A stretch of DNA of 60,248 nucleotides. It comes from Nitriliruptoria bacterium (GTDB lineage: Bacteria; Actinomycetota; Nitriliruptoria; Euzebyales; Egibacteraceae). The notes beneath the pieces were generated by a model that worked only from the letters and a program-made list of their open reading frames with translations, did not search any database and was not told where the DNA came from. Positions within the stretch are counted from its first letter, which is position 1. Every line of letters begins with the position of its first letter. The stretch lies in NCBI GenBank assembly GCA_003553565.1, contig PWER01000098.1, positions 1 through 60,248 on the forward strand. The letters run 5' to 3'. Of the stretch, positions 25,553-35,173 are shown piece by piece. The position numbers and the translations under genes were made by a program.

Positions 25553-25628
25553 GTGTCCGTCTCCTTGTCGATCGTCTCCCGCCGGGTGGATGCGCACCAT
25601 CGGGGATCGGCCAGCTCTCGGGGAGCAT
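25488..25628 (-). CDS. Possible short upstream ORF overlapping rpsO
   Basis: An ATG at 25628 sits four bases after a perfect AGGAGG and opens a 46-codon frame (begins [10 protein letters not shown]) that ends 64 nt inside rpsO in another frame. A 7-bp hairpin with a tetraloop (25639-25656) lies directly upstream. Composition is unremarkable. It may be chance, or a translated leader tuning rpsO. Confidence 0.2.
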   Translation of the reverse strand: MLPESWPIPDGAHPPGGRRSTRRRTRGQSRAGEQAADHRGVPARAR

Positions 25629-25779
25629 CGATCCTCCTCGCGGCCACGAGGCCGCGGCACCCGCACACGGGCACGACTGCATGCCGCCGGTCGAGCGGCT
25701 GGGGCGAGTCTGCCACGCCGCGGGGAGCGGGACAACGCCGCTCGCCTCGCCCTGTCGGCGGGCGTGCGGCCGGACGGGC

Positions 25780-28098
25780 TCACCGTCCTCGCCGGTGCCA
25801 CGGCACCGCGCCGCCCTCGCGCGCCGCCGCCAGGCGCCGCACCCCGGCCACGACGTCGTCCTCGCCGAGCAGCACGTGGTCGGCGGCCGGGCCCAGCGGG
25901 ACGTAGCTGTCGACGCTGCGCACCGACCCGACCGGACGGTGGGCGGCCACGCGGTGCTCGGCGAGGTCGCCGAGCACCGCATCGGCGATGCCGCCGCCGG
26001 TGGCGCGAGCCTCGTCGGCGACCAGCACCGCGCCACAGGCACGCGCGTGCGCGCGCAGCGCCGCCAGCGGCAGCGGAGCCAGCCAGCGCACGTCGAGCAC
26101 GCGCACCGCCAGGCCGTCCTGCTCGGCCAGGCGCCTCGCGGCCCGCAGGGCAAGCGGCACGCCGTTGCCGTAGGTGACCACCAGCACGTCGCGGGCCGAG
26201 GCGTGCCACACGCCGACCTCGCCGGGCAGCAGGGCCGTGCCGGTGGGCGGGTGATCGCACAGCCAGCCCTCATCGCCCTCGACGTGCAGGTCGCGTGCGT
26301 GGTACAGGGCGATCGGCTCGAGGAAGGCCACGACCCGCCCGTGCGCCGCCGCCAGCCCGAGGCAGCCGCGCAGCATCCGCGCCGCGTCGTCGCCGCGCGC
26401 CGGGCACGCCACCACCAGGCCCGGGATGTCACGCAGAGCGCCCACGCTGTTGTCGTTGTGGAAGTGGCCGCCGAACCCCCGCTGGTAGGCCAGGCCGGGC
26501 AGGCGCACCACCATCGGGTTGCGGAAGGCGCCCGAGGAGAAGTACGCCTGCGAGCAGGCCTCGCCACGCAGCTGGTCCAGCGCGTTGTGGACGTAGGCGA
26601 GGTACTGGATCTCGGCCACCGGCAGCAGGCCCATCAGCCCGGCGCCCTGGGCGAGGCCGAGGATCGTGGTCTCGTCCAGCAGCGTGTCGAACACGCGCTG
26701 GCTGCCGAAGGTGCGCTGCAGCCCGCGGGTCACCCCGTAGACCCCGCCCTTGGCGCCGACGTCCTCGCCGAACACCAGCAGCTCGCGGCGGCGCGCCAGC
26801 TCGTCGGTGAGCGTGGCGTTGAGGTGTGCCGCCAGCGTGCGCTGACCCGGCGCGGTGGCCTCCTCGGGCACGCGGCCGCCGAACGCACGACGCCGCTGCT
26901 CGGGCTCGGGATGGCCGCTGGCCTCGGCACGCACGTGGCGATCCGCCAGCGGCGTGGCCAGCGGCGCGACCACGGCCGCGGCGCTGTCCAGCGCCGGCTC
27001 CTCGGCGACCGCGTCGGCGAGGCGGGCCACCTGCTCGCGCGTGCCCTCCACGACCTCCTGCAGCTCCCTGGGCGTGGCCGCACCCGCGTCGATCAGGGCT
27101 CGCGCGAGCTCCAGCAGCGGATCGGCGGCCCGGTCGGCGGCGATCGCCTCGCGGGTGCGGTAGGCCTGCTCGACATCGCTGCCGGCGTGCCCCCACAGGC
27201 GCACCACGTCCAGGTGCAGCAGCACCGGTGCGCGCGCTGTGCGGCAGGTCTCCACCGCGTGCGCGATCGCATCCCAGGCCTCGGACACCGCGCCGGTCGC
27301 GCGGATGTAGCGCAGGTGCGGCCACGACCCGAGCGTCTCGGCCACCCAGCGGGCAGGCGTGTCCACGCTGATGCCCAGACCGTTGTCCTCGCACACCCAC
27401 AGCACCGGCGCCGGCGCGCCGCGCCGCGCGGCATAGCGGGCGGCGTTGATGCCCGCCAGCGCGGTGGCGTGGTTGGCCGAGGCGTCCCCGAACGAGCAGC
27501 ACACGATGCTGTCCTCGGGCACCGGCAGCTCCACCCCGAGGCGGCGGGCGCGCTCGATCGCGAACGCCGTGCCGGTGGCCTTGGGCAGGTGGCTGGCGAT
27601 CGTCGAGGTCTGGGGCGGGATCCACCGCTCGGCGCTGCCCCACACCTTGTGGCGTCCCTGGGCGATGGGGTCGCGGGCGCTGGCCACCAGCGAGCGCAGC
27701 ACGTCGGCCAGCACCTGCTCGCGGTCGTCGCCGGCGCGGCGGTGCCGCGCCAGCACGAACCCCCCGGAGCGGTAGTGCAGCAGCGCCGGGTCCGTGGCCC
27801 GCAGCTGCGCTCCCAGCAGCGCGTTGCGCTCGTGGCCGGCGCTGGGGATCGTGTACCAGCCCACCCCGCGAGCCTTCAGGTCGCGCGCGGCCACATCGAG
27901 CTGGCGCGAGGCGACCATGTCAGCGAAGGCCTCACGAGCCGAGGCAGCGGTCAGCCCCGACCCGGGCGCCAGCGGCGCGGTGGGCGCAAGCTGCGCCTGC
28001 GGCGCTGCCGCGTCGGCGAGCAGCGCGTCCAGGCCCGCCTCGGTGACCGCGGCAGGGTCACCAGACCCCGTGCTCGCGCTCGACCCGGCGGAGCCCAC
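25780..28098 (-). CDS. Fused alpha/beta E1 of a thiamine-dependent 2-oxo acid dehydrogenase
   Basis: A 772-residue protein joining E1-alpha (about 1-380) and E1-beta (about 430-770) in one chain. The alpha part has the thiamine diphosphate GDxx...N region near 203-220 and [11 protein letters not shown]. The beta part starts at about [23 protein letters not shown] and has the conserved FSS and GNG segments. Such E1 enzymes decarboxylate pyruvate or branched-chain 2-oxo acids and pass the acyl group to lipoyl-E2. No E2 or E3 is in the window, so the substrate is unknown. I chose GTG at 28098, four bases past the ribF stop; the ribosome-binding site is weak. Confidence 0.85.
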   Translation of the reverse strand: MGSAGSSASTGSGDPAAVTEAGLDALLADAAAPQAQLAPTAPLAPGSGLTAASAREAFADMVASRQLDVAARDLKARGVGWYTIPSAGHERNALLGAQLRATDPALLHYRSGGFVLARHRRAGDDREQVLADVLRSLVASARDPIAQGRHKVWGSAERWIPPQTSTIASHLPKATGTAFAIERARRLGVELPVPEDSIVCCSFGDASANHATALAGINAARYAARRGAPAPVLWVCEDNGLGISVDTPARWVAETLGSWPHLRYIRATGAVSEAWDAIAHAVETCRTARAPVLLHLDVVRLWGHAGSDVEQAYRTREAIAADRAADPLLELARALIDAGAATPRELQEVVEGTREQVARLADAVAEEPALDSAAAVVAPLATPLADRHVRAEASGHPEPEQRRRAFGGRVPEEATAPGQRTLAAHLNATLTDELARRRELLVFGEDVGAKGGVYGVTRGLQRTFGSQRVFDTLLDETTILGLAQGAGLMGLLPVAEIQYLAYVHNALDQLRGEACSQAYFSSGAFRNPMVVRLPGLAYQRGFGGHFHNDNSVGALRDIPGLVVACPARGDDAARMLRGCLGLAAAHGRVVAFLEPIALYHARDLHVEGDEGWLCDHPPTGTALLPGEVGVWHASARDVLVVTYGNGVPLALRAARRLAEQDGLAVRVLDVRWLAPLPLAALRAHARACGAVLVADEARATGGGIADAVLGDLAEHRVAAHRPVGSVRSVDSYVPLGPAADHVLLGEDDVVAGVRRLAAAREGGAVPWHRRGR

Positions 28099-28102
28099 CC
28101 GA

Positions 28103-29083
28103 TCAGCCCGCCTCGGGCAGCCCCAGGTGGCGCCGCGCCGCAGCGATGTCGCGGTGCATCTGCGCCACGAGCGCCTCGGGGCCCTCGTAGCTCTGCTCGT
28201 CGCGCAAGCGGGCGCGGACGTCCACGGTGAGCTCGCAGCCGTACAGGTCCTCATCGAAGTCCAGCAGGTGCGGCTCGACGCGCAGCTGCTGACCCCCGAA
28301 CGTCGGGTTGACGCCGACGTTGGTCACCGCGGGCACCGAGCGGCCATCGGGCACGTGCGCGTGCCCCGCGTACACCCCGCGGGCCGGCACCACCAGCCGT
28401 GGATCCAGCGACAGGTTCGCGGTGGGGAAGCCGAGCTCGTGACCGCGCCGATCCCCACGGACCACGAGCCCGTCGAGGGCGAACGGGCGCCCCAGCAGGT
28501 CGGCGGCCTCGGCCACCGCGCCACGCTCCACGCGCTGGCGGATCTCGGTCGAGGACACCACCAGACCCTCCCAGGTGGTCAGCGGGACGCTCTCGGCGGC
28601 GAACCCTCGACGCGCACCGATCTCGGTGAGCGTCGTCACGTCACCCGCCGCGCGATGGCCGAACCGGAAGTTCTCGCCGACCACGACCGCCCGCGGGCGC
28701 AGGCGGTCGCCGAGCACGCGCTCCACGAACCCCTCGGGATCCAGGTGCCGCAGCTCGTCGTCGAAGGGGATCATCACCACTAGATCGACCCCGGTGGCCG
28801 CCAGCGTCTCGGCGCGCCGGCGAGTGCTCTGCAGCAGCGGCGGCTGGCTGCCCGGCTTGACGACCTCCATCGGATGGCGGTCGAAGGTGACGACCGCGCT
28901 GCGCACCCCCTGCGCGCGGGCCAGAGCCAGCGCCCGGTCGATGATGGCCCGGTGGCCGCGGTGGACCCCGTCGAAGAAGCCGATCGTCACGACGCTGTCG
29001 GCCATGGTCACCGCCGCGACGTCGGTGGCGATCGCACCCGCCGGGCGAGGCTCGCCTGCAGCATCGCGTGCCGAGTCGCTCAT
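28103..29083 (-). CDS. ribF: Bifunctional riboflavin kinase / FAD synthetase
   Basis: Makes FMN and then FAD from riboflavin. The N-terminal nucleotidyltransferase domain shows GFFDGVHRGH near residue 34. The C-terminal kinase domain shows GxPTAN (GFPTANLSLDP) and RGVYAGHA. The 326 residues include a non-conserved leader of about 28 residues, so a later ATG (MADSVVTIGFFDG) is possible. The ATG at 29083 forms an ATGA overlap with truB. Confidence 0.93.
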   Translation of the reverse strand: MSDSARDAAGEPRPAGAIATDVAAVTMADSVVTIGFFDGVHRGHRAIIDRALALARAQGVRSAVVTFDRHPMEVVKPGSQPPLLQSTRRRAETLAATGVDLVVMIPFDDELRHLDPEGFVERVLGDRLRPRAVVVGENFRFGHRAAGDVTTLTEIGARRGFAAESVPLTTWEGLVVSSTEIRQRVERGAVAEAADLLGRPFALDGLVVRGDRRGHELGFPTANLSLDPRLVVPARGVYAGHAHVPDGRSVPAVTNVGVNPTFGGQQLRVEPHLLDFDEDLYGCELTVDVRARLRDEQSYEGPEALVAQMHRDIAAARRHLGLPEAG

Positions 29084-30006
29084 CGCGTCTCCTCGCTCGT
29101 GCCGTCGGCCGGCGCGAGCACCATGCGGGGTCGCGCCACCGAGCCGTCGTCCTCCAGCATCGCCAGCAGCCGGCCGTCGCCGTCCACCGCTGCCACGGTG
29201 CCCTCGTGACCGGTGTGCGGCAGGGTCTTGCCATGGCCGACCGCCACGGCACCCTGCGCATCCACCGCCACCGAGGGGAAGTCGGCCACCGCGTCGGCAG
29301 GGTCCAGCAGCGCCGAGGACAGCGCCCCCTCGGCCGCGAGCTCCTCGATCTGCTCCAGGGTCCAGGCGTCATCGACGCTGAAGCGCCCCGAGCCCAGGCG
29401 CCGCAGCTGCGACAGGTGCCCGCCCACGCCGAGGCGCTCGCCGAGGTCGGCAGCCAGCGAGCGCACGTAGGTGCCCGCCGAGCACGTCACCAGCAGCGAC
29501 GCCGAGGCCGTCGGCCCCGGCACGAAGTCCTCCACGATGAGGTCGTGGACGGTGACCTCACGCGCCTCGCGCTCGACCTCCTCACCGCGCCGGGCGCGCT
29601 CGTGCAAGCGCTCGCCGTCCACGCGCACCGCCGAGACCATCGGCGGCACCTGGGCGATCGTGCCCGTCAGCTCCTTGGCCGCTTCGCACAGCCACTCCTC
29701 GGTGACCGCGCTGGCATCGACCTCCGCCAGCACCGCACCGCTCGCGTCCAGGGTGTCGGTCCGCCGCCCCAGGGCCACCGTCGCCTCGTAGGTCTTGCGG
29801 GAGGCCTGCAGGTAGGGCACCAGCCGGGTGGAGCGCCCCACCAGCACCAGCAGCAGACCGGTCGCGTCCGGGTCGAGCGTGCCCGCGTGTCCCACCTTGC
29901 GGCGCCGCTTGCCGCGACGCGGACCGCCCACCGCCCGACGCACCCGCGCCACCACATCGTGTGAGGTCATGCCCGCCGGCTTGTCGATGCACAGCACGCC
30001 CTCCAC
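29080..30006 (-). CDS. truB: tRNA pseudouridine-55 synthase
   Basis: Converts U55 of the tRNA T-arm to pseudouridine. The 308-residue protein has the family start GVLCIDKPAGMTSHDVV and the catalytic-Asp motif GHAGTLDPDATG. SxGTYVRSL appears as CSAGTYVRSLA. A C-terminal PUA-like region follows. It lies 3 nt after nrnA and overlaps ribF by 4 nt. Confidence 0.95.
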   Translation of the reverse strand: MEGVLCIDKPAGMTSHDVVARVRRAVGGPRRGKRRRKVGHAGTLDPDATGLLLVLVGRSTRLVPYLQASRKTYEATVALGRRTDTLDASGAVLAEVDASAVTEEWLCEAAKELTGTIAQVPPMVSAVRVDGERLHERARRGEEVEREAREVTVHDLIVEDFVPGPTASASLLVTCSAGTYVRSLAADLGERLGVGGHLSQLRRLGSGRFSVDDAWTLEQIEELAAEGALSSALLDPADAVADFPSVAVDAQGAVAVGHGKTLPHTGHEGTVAAVDGDGRLLAMLEDDGSVARPRMVLAPADGTSEETR

Positions 30007-30009
30007 GTC

Positions 30010-31023
30010 TCACCTCCGGATCGTCGACGTGACGCGCGACCCCGCAGCCTCGGCCACCGCCTCGGCGACCCGCTCCACGACGCCCTCCACGTCATCGTGC
30101 GCGGTGAAGCCGGCCGCCTGGTCGTGACCCCCACCTCCGAAGCTCGCCGCGACCGAGCGGACCTCGACCCCGTTGATGCTGCGCAGGCTGCACTTCAGCT
30201 CACCGGAGCGGCGCCGCTTCAACAGCAGCGCGCAGTCGGCCTCCGACACGGTCCGCAGATGATCGACCAGGCCATCGGTCTCCCCGAAGGCCAGGCCCGC
30301 CGCGTCCAGCTGCTCCTCGTCGACCACCGACCACACCAGGCCGCGGGGATCCAGCCGCGCGTCGGCAAGGACCGCACCCAGCAGGGTCAGCTCGCTGAAC
30401 CGCTGCTCGGCGAACAGCAGCCGGGTCAGCCCGACGACGTCCACGTCCGCAGCCACCAGCTCCGCGCCCAACCGCATCGCCGAGGGGGTCGTGGAGCTGT
30501 GCCCGAACCGCCCCGTGTCGGTGACCAGCCCCGCATAGAGGTTCGTGGCCACCGACCCCTCCAGCGGCACGCCCAGCCGTCGCACGAGCTCGGCGACCAG
30601 CTCGGCGGTGGCCGCCGCCGTCGGATCCACGAGCAGCACGTCGCCGCGGGCGCCGCCGTCGCGGTGATGGTCGATCCACACCACCTGCCCCGCCTGATCG
30701 ACCAGCGGCGCGAGCGAGCCCAGCCGATCCGGGCCCGAGCAGTCCACCACCACCAGGGTGTCGGGGACCGCCACGCGTGCGGGATCGACCACGTCCTCGG
30801 CCCCCGGCAGCGCACCGAGCCGCCGCGGCAGCGACGCCGGCCGCCCATCCACCGTGCCCACGACCACCTCCGCGGTCCCACGCCCCGCCAGGCCCACCGC
30901 CTGCGCCAGCGCCAGTGCGCTGCCCAAGGTGTCCGCATCGGGATCCATGTGGCAGGCGATGAGCAACCGCTCCCCACGCAGCGCCGCGACGGCGCGCTCC
31001 CACTCAGCTGTCGTGATCGTCAT
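30010..31023 (-). CDS. nrnA: DHH-family phosphoesterase (NrnA-like oligoribonuclease/pAp phosphatase)
   Basis: A 337-residue two-domain DHH/DHHA1 phosphoesterase. Metal ligands appear in HMDPDADTLGS (about 25), VVDCSG (about 95) and IDHH (about 117). The C-terminal DHHA1 domain has the GGGHDQAAGF motif near 300. NrnA degrades nanoRNAs and pAp and may hydrolyse cyclic-dinucleotide products. It overlaps rbfA by 20 nt, so it is translationally linked. Confidence 0.9.
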   Translation of the reverse strand: MTITTAEWERAVAALRGERLLIACHMDPDADTLGSALALAQAVGLAGRGTAEVVVGTVDGRPASLPRRLGALPGAEDVVDPARVAVPDTLVVVDCSGPDRLGSLAPLVDQAGQVVWIDHHRDGGARGDVLLVDPTAAATAELVAELVRRLGVPLEGSVATNLYAGLVTDTGRFGHSSTTPSAMRLGAELVAADVDVVGLTRLLFAEQRFSELTLLGAVLADARLDPRGLVWSVVDEEQLDAAGLAFGETDGLVDHLRTVSEADCALLLKRRRSGELKCSLRSINGVEVRSVAASFGGGGHDQAAGFTAHDDVEGVVERVAEAVAEAAGSRVTSTIRR

Positions 31024-31360
31024 CGGGCCGTGCCTGCTCGATCAGCTCGTCGATGCGCCGTCCCTGGGCGGGGACGGGATCCTCGACGAAGTGTAGGGCG
31101 GGTGTGCGACGCAGCCGGACCTCGTCAGCGAGCAGGCGCTGCAGCCGCGGCGCCGCGCTCGCAAGCCCCTCCCCCGTCGCCGCGCGCGTCTCCTCGTCGT
31201 CGGGCAGCACCGTGTAGAACACCTCGGCTGCGGAGAGATCCGGCCGCGTGCGCACCTCGGTCACCGTGACCATGCCCAGCCGCGGGTCCTTGAGATCGGC
31301 GATGTGGATCGCCAGGACCGACTGGACCGACTGGTTCACCCTGCGCATCCGCTGGCTCAT
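31004..31360 (-). CDS. rbfA: Ribosome-binding factor A
   Basis: A 118-residue KH-fold protein that binds the 30S subunit and assists late 16S maturation. The family pattern (MSQRMRRVNQSVQSVL, IADLKDPRLGMVTVTEVR, LHFVEDPVPAQGRRIDELI) is clear. Its Shine-Dalgarno AGGA lies within a 32-bp sequence that occurs twice upstream. Confidence 0.94.
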   Translation of the reverse strand: MSQRMRRVNQSVQSVLAIHIADLKDPRLGMVTVTEVRTRPDLSAAEVFYTVLPDDEETRAATGEGLASAAPRLQRLLADEVRLRRTPALHFVEDPVPAQGRRIDELIEQARPDDDHDS

Positions 31361-31364
31361 CTTC

Positions 31365-31433
31365 GGGTCCTACCGCTTCGCTGCTTGAGGACGCGTGCTT
31401 TGGGTCCTACCGCTTCGCTGCTTGAGGACGCGT
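31365..31433. repeat. Perfect 32-bp direct repeat upstream of rbfA
   Basis: Two identical 32-bp copies lie at 31365-31396 and 31402-31433, separated by five bases, and fill the gap between the DUF503 stop and rbfA. Each copy holds an outer GTCCT/AGGAC stem, and the copy next to rbfA supplies its AGGA ribosome-binding site. Confidence 0.95.
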
Positions 31434-31726
31434 CACTGCTCGCTGCCCACGACCTCGACCGCCACCGCGACGATCTCCAGGCGTGGATCCCGGGCCAGGC
31501 GCTGCTCCACCTGCTGGGCGACCTTGCGCGCGCCCGCCTCCGAGGAGGCCGCCACCGCGACCCCCAGCGCAGCACGCTGCCACAGGTCGTGGTGATCGAC
31601 CTCGGCGACCGACACGTTCAGCTCTCGGCGCAGGTCGGCGATCGCGTGCTTGACGACCCCGCGCTTGTCCTTGAGCGACTGCGCCGCCGGCACGTGCACG
31701 TCCAGATCGACGAGCGCCGCAAGCAC
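31433..31726 (-). CDS. DUF503 family protein (YlxP-like)
   Basis: A 97-residue small protein found between infB and rbfA in many Gram-positive bacteria. The motif LDVHVPAAQSLKDKRGVVK at the start and VAEVDHHDLWQRAALGVAV in the middle identify the family. It is thought to act in ribosome biogenesis, but function is not established. The start is GTG at 31726, seven or so bases after AAGGAGGA. Its stop codon touches the end of the duplicated 32-bp element. Confidence 0.9.
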   Translation of the reverse strand: MLAALVDLDVHVPAAQSLKDKRGVVKHAIADLRRELNVSVAEVDHHDLWQRAALGVAVAASSEAGARKVAQQVEQRLARDPRLEIVAVAVEVVGSEQ

Positions 31727-31868
31727 CGGGCTCCTCCTTCCCTGCTCGAGAGCCCCGACCGCCACGCGCATCGACCGCGCCGCGTCACCCGGGGCGAGGT
31801 GGGGCGCACCGACGTCGACGCCGCTGCAGCCCACCGCGGCGCGCCCGATCAAGCGCGCCGCGCACGGG

Positions 31869-34847
31869 CTAGTCCGGCTGGACCTCACGGCGCTCGTAGA
31901 CCTCGATCTCGTCGCCGACCTTGACGTCGTTGAACTTGTCGAGGCCGATGCCGCACTCGTAGTTGGTGGCGACCTCGGTGGCGTCGTCCTTGAAGCGCTT
32001 CAGCGAGTCGATCTTGTCCTCGGCCACCACCACGCTGTCGCGCACCACGCGGGCGAGCGCGTTGCGGCGCACGCTGCCCTCGGTGACCAGGCAACCGGCG
32101 ACCATGCCGACGCGGGGCACGCGGAAGGTCTCGCGCACCTCGGCGCGACCCAGCACATGCTCCTCGATCACCGGCGCGAGCAGGCCCTTGACGGCCCGCT
32201 CGACGTCCTCGACGGCCTGATAGATCACCGAGTACTGGCGCAGGTCCACGCCGGTGTCCTTGATGGCCTGGCGCGCGTTGGCCTCGGGTCGGACGTTGAA
32301 GCCGATGACGATGGCACCCGACGCCTCCGCGAGGCTGACGTCGTTCTCGGTGATCGCACCGACGCCCTTGTGGACGATGCGGATCTTCACCCCATCGGGG
32401 AGGTCGAGCTTGTTCATCGCATCGGCCACGGCCTCGACCGAGCCGGCCACATCGCCCTTGACGATGAGGTTCAGCGTCGCCTGCTGCCCCTCGGCGATCG
32501 CGCCGGAGAGGTCCTCCAGCGACATCGTCGGGCGCTGCTCGGCGAGCTGCCGGCGGCGCTCGCGTGCCTGCCGCTTCTCGGCGATGTCCCGGGCGTGCCG
32601 CTCGCTCTCCACCACGCGGAACTCGTCGCCGGCGTCGGGCACCTCGTCGAGCCCGAGGATCTGCACCGGCTCGGAGGGTCCCGCCTCCTTCTCGGAGTCG
32701 CCGGTGGCCGAGAACATCGCGCGGATGCGACCGTGCGCGGTGCCGGCCACGAGCGCGTCACCGACCCGCAGCGTGCCCGACTGCACCAGCACCGTCGCGG
32801 TGGGCCCGCGACCGCGGTCCAGGTGCGCCTCGATCACCGCGCCGCGCGCGTCGCGGTCGGGGTTGGCCGACAGCTCCATCACGTCGGCCTGGAGCAGGAT
32901 CATCTCGAGCAGATCATCGAGGCCGTCACCGGTGATGGCCGACACGTCGACCATGGTGGTCTGGCCACCGAACTCCTCGGCCACGAGGTCGTGCTCGGTC
33001 AGCTGGGTGCGGACCCGGTTCGGGTCGGCGCCCTCGCGGTCGATCTTGTTGACCGCGACCACGATCGGCACACCTGCCGCCTTGGCGTGGTTGAGCGCCT
33101 CGACCGTCTGGGGCATGACGCCATCGTCGGCGGCCACCACGAGGATGGCCACGTCGGTCACCGACGCGCCACGCGCGCGCATCTGCGTGAACGCCTCGTG
33201 GCCCGGCGTGTCGATGAACGTGATCTGGCGGTCGCTCTTGGTGACCTGGTAGGCACCGATGTGCTGGGTGATGCCCCCGTGCTCGCCGGAGGCGACGTCG
33301 GCCTGGCGGACCGCGTCCAGCAGCTTGGTCTTGCCGTGGTCGACGTGGCCCATGACCGTGACGACCGGCGCCCGTGGGCGCAGGGCCTCGGGCGGGTCCT
33401 CCTCGTCGGACCCGAACTCGAGCTCCTCCTCGCTCACGAACGTGATCTCGGCGTCCATCTCGGCGCCGACGAGCTCGACCAGGTCCTCCGACAGCGACTG
33501 GGTGACCGTGACCATCTCGCCCATGCCGAACAGCACGCGCACGATGTCGGTCGGGTTCACGCCGAGCTTGCCGGCCAGCTCGCTGACGGTGATGCCAGGC
33601 GTGACCTCGACCGGGCCCTCGACGTGCGCCTTGACCGGGCCGGCCGGCTGCTTGCGGCCGCGCCGGCTCTTGGCCTGCTCCTCGAACTGCTCGGCGAGGG
33701 GGGGCTCGCGCTTCTTCTTGCCCTTCTTCTTGCGTCGACCCGGGCCGGCAGGCCGCTCGGGCGCGCCAGCACCACCGGGGCGCTCGCCGGAGCCCGGCCG
33801 CTGGCCCCCGGGCGCGGCAGGCTTGTCGCCGGGCGCAGCAGGGCCACGGTCCTGGGCTGGCTTGCCCTTGGCCGCAGGCTGCTCGCCGCCGGTGCGGCCG
33901 CCCTCCTCCCGGGCGGGCGCGGGACGCACGGGCGGTGGGATCTTGCGGCGCCCCGAGCCCTCGCGGGGCAGATCGGGCTCGACGCGGCGCTTGGGCTGCA
34001 CCGGGGTGCCCGAGGCCGAGGGCGAGCTCGGCGGGCGGATCGGCTGGCCCGGCCGCGGTGGGGTGCCCGGACGAGGCACGCCCGGGGTGCCCTGCTCCTC
34101 GCCGCCCTCGCGCGGCGCCTGCGGCTCGCGCTCGGCGGGCTGCTGCGCCGGCTGCTGGGTGGGCTGGGGCTGCTGGGCGGGCTGGGCCGGCTGCTGCTCC
34201 GCAGGCTGGTCCTCGGGCGCAGGCCGCACGAGCCCGCGCTCGGCCATCTCGGACGCGCTGGGTCGCTGCGCCGCCGGGTCACCGCGTGGCTCTGCCGGCT
34301 CCTCGGTGCGCGCCGCGGGCTGCTGGGGCTGCGCCGGCTGCTGCGGCGCGGCCTGCTGACCCGAGCCCGCGCCGCCGTCGGGCGCCTCCTGGGACTCGCC
34401 GCCCACGCTCACCCCGCCCGACTGGCTCTGATCGGGGCGGAAGGGCTGGGCGGCCGGACGCAGGCGCGCAGGTCGCTGGGGCTGCTCCTCCTGCTCGGCT
34501 GCGGGCTGGGCGGGCTGCTCACGCTCGCGCTGCTCGCGCTGCTCCTGCTCCTCCTGCTGCTTGCGCAGGTGCGGCGGCAGGATGCGCCGAGCCTTGGCCT
34601 CGGTCGGCGGGGTCTTGATGGCCTCGAGGTCGTACTCCTCGGCCTCCCGTCGCGCGTGCTCCTCGGCTTGGCGCTGGCGCTCGGCCCGGCTGCGGCCCAG
34701 GCTCTCCCGGAACTCCGTCGCATCGGCATCGGTCACCGTGGACGAGTGCGACTTGGCCTCGATGCCCAGCTCCTCCAAGCGACGGATGACCTCCTTGTTG
34801 GGGAGGCCGGTCTCGCGGGCGAGCTCGTAGACGCGAACCTTGCTCAC
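31869..34847 (-). CDS. infB: Translation initiation factor IF-2
   Basis: GTPase that places initiator tRNA on the 30S subunit and promotes subunit joining. The 992 residues comprise a small N-terminal IF2_N module (1-55), a long Pro/Gln/Arg/Gly-rich linker (about 90-400) and a second IF2_N (about 405-460). The G domain follows (GHVDHGKT near 500, [12 protein letters not shown] near 600), then domains II-IV. The linker is low complexity, as is usual in actinobacteria. The start is GTG, overlapping the ylxR stop as GTGA. Confidence 0.97.
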   Translation of the reverse strand: MSKVRVYELARETGLPNKEVIRRLEELGIEAKSHSSTVTDADATEFRESLGRSRAERQRQAEEHARREAEEYDLEAIKTPPTEAKARRILPPHLRKQQEEQEQREQREREQPAQPAAEQEEQPQRPARLRPAAQPFRPDQSQSGGVSVGGESQEAPDGGAGSGQQAAPQQPAQPQQPAARTEEPAEPRGDPAAQRPSASEMAERGLVRPAPEDQPAEQQPAQPAQQPQPTQQPAQQPAEREPQAPREGGEEQGTPGVPRPGTPPRPGQPIRPPSSPSASGTPVQPKRRVEPDLPREGSGRRKIPPPVRPAPAREEGGRTGGEQPAAKGKPAQDRGPAAPGDKPAAPGGQRPGSGERPGGAGAPERPAGPGRRKKKGKKKREPPLAEQFEEQAKSRRGRKQPAGPVKAHVEGPVEVTPGITVSELAGKLGVNPTDIVRVLFGMGEMVTVTQSLSEDLVELVGAEMDAEITFVSEEELEFGSDEEDPPEALRPRAPVVTVMGHVDHGKTKLLDAVRQADVASGEHGGITQHIGAYQVTKSDRQITFIDTPGHEAFTQMRARGASVTDVAILVVAADDGVMPQTVEALNHAKAAGVPIVVAVNKIDREGADPNRVRTQLTEHDLVAEEFGGQTTMVDVSAITGDGLDDLLEMILLQADVMELSANPDRDARGAVIEAHLDRGRGPTATVLVQSGTLRVGDALVAGTAHGRIRAMFSATGDSEKEAGPSEPVQILGLDEVPDAGDEFRVVESERHARDIAEKRQARERRRQLAEQRPTMSLEDLSGAIAEGQQATLNLIVKGDVAGSVEAVADAMNKLDLPDGVKIRIVHKGVGAITENDVSLAEASGAIVIGFNVRPEANARQAIKDTGVDLRQYSVIYQAVEDVERAVKGLLAPVIEEHVLGRAEVRETFRVPRVGMVAGCLVTEGSVRRNALARVVRDSVVVAEDKIDSLKRFKDDATEVATNYECGIGLDKFNDVKVGDEIEVYERREVQPD

Positions 34848-35137
34848 CTGGTCACACTCCTGGATGCGTTGGCGTGGTGTGCGGTCGTGGCACCGCCGGA
34901 GGCGGCGATGTCCTCGCGCAACGCCTCACCGTCCAGAGTGACCCTCGAAGGCCGCAGGCGCAGCGCCCGGCGCAGCGCGCGCCCCTCGCGCGCGGTGGCG
35001 GCGTCGGCGCAGGCCGGGTCGGGGCAGCACCAGGCGCCCCTGCCGGGCATCCGAGCCCGAGGGTCGACCCGCACCCGGCCCTGGTCGACGACCAGGCGCA
35101 CGAGCTCGGCCCGCGGGCGCCGGGTGCGGCAGCCCAC
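34844..35137 (-). CDS. ylxR: YlxR family RNA-binding protein (start uncertain)
   Basis: Small protein found between nusA and infB. It has the family features VGCRTRRPRAELVRLV, MPGRGAWCCPDPAC and a basic ALRRALRL helix. The only standard start is the GTG at 35137, which is the Val of the conserved CVGC motif, so the usual leading R-x-C would be lost. The frame is open upstream with VPVRRC encoded just before, back to the nusA stop, which is in the same frame. An ACG at 35167 lies nine bases after AGGAG and would restore the N-terminus. See the finding. Confidence 0.85.
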   Translation of the reverse strand: MGCRTRRPRAELVRLVVDQGRVRVDPRARMPGRGAWCCPDPACADAATAREGRALRRALRLRPSRVTLDGEALREDIAASGGATTAHHANASRSVTR

Positions 35138-35173
35138 GCAGCGGCGGACGGGGACGTGGCGGGACGTGGCTGA

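Noticed and set aside
25681-28230. An 849-residue plus-strand frame opposite the E1 fusion
   Set aside because: Shadow of the E1 gene in a complementary frame, with no domain and no ribosome-binding site.
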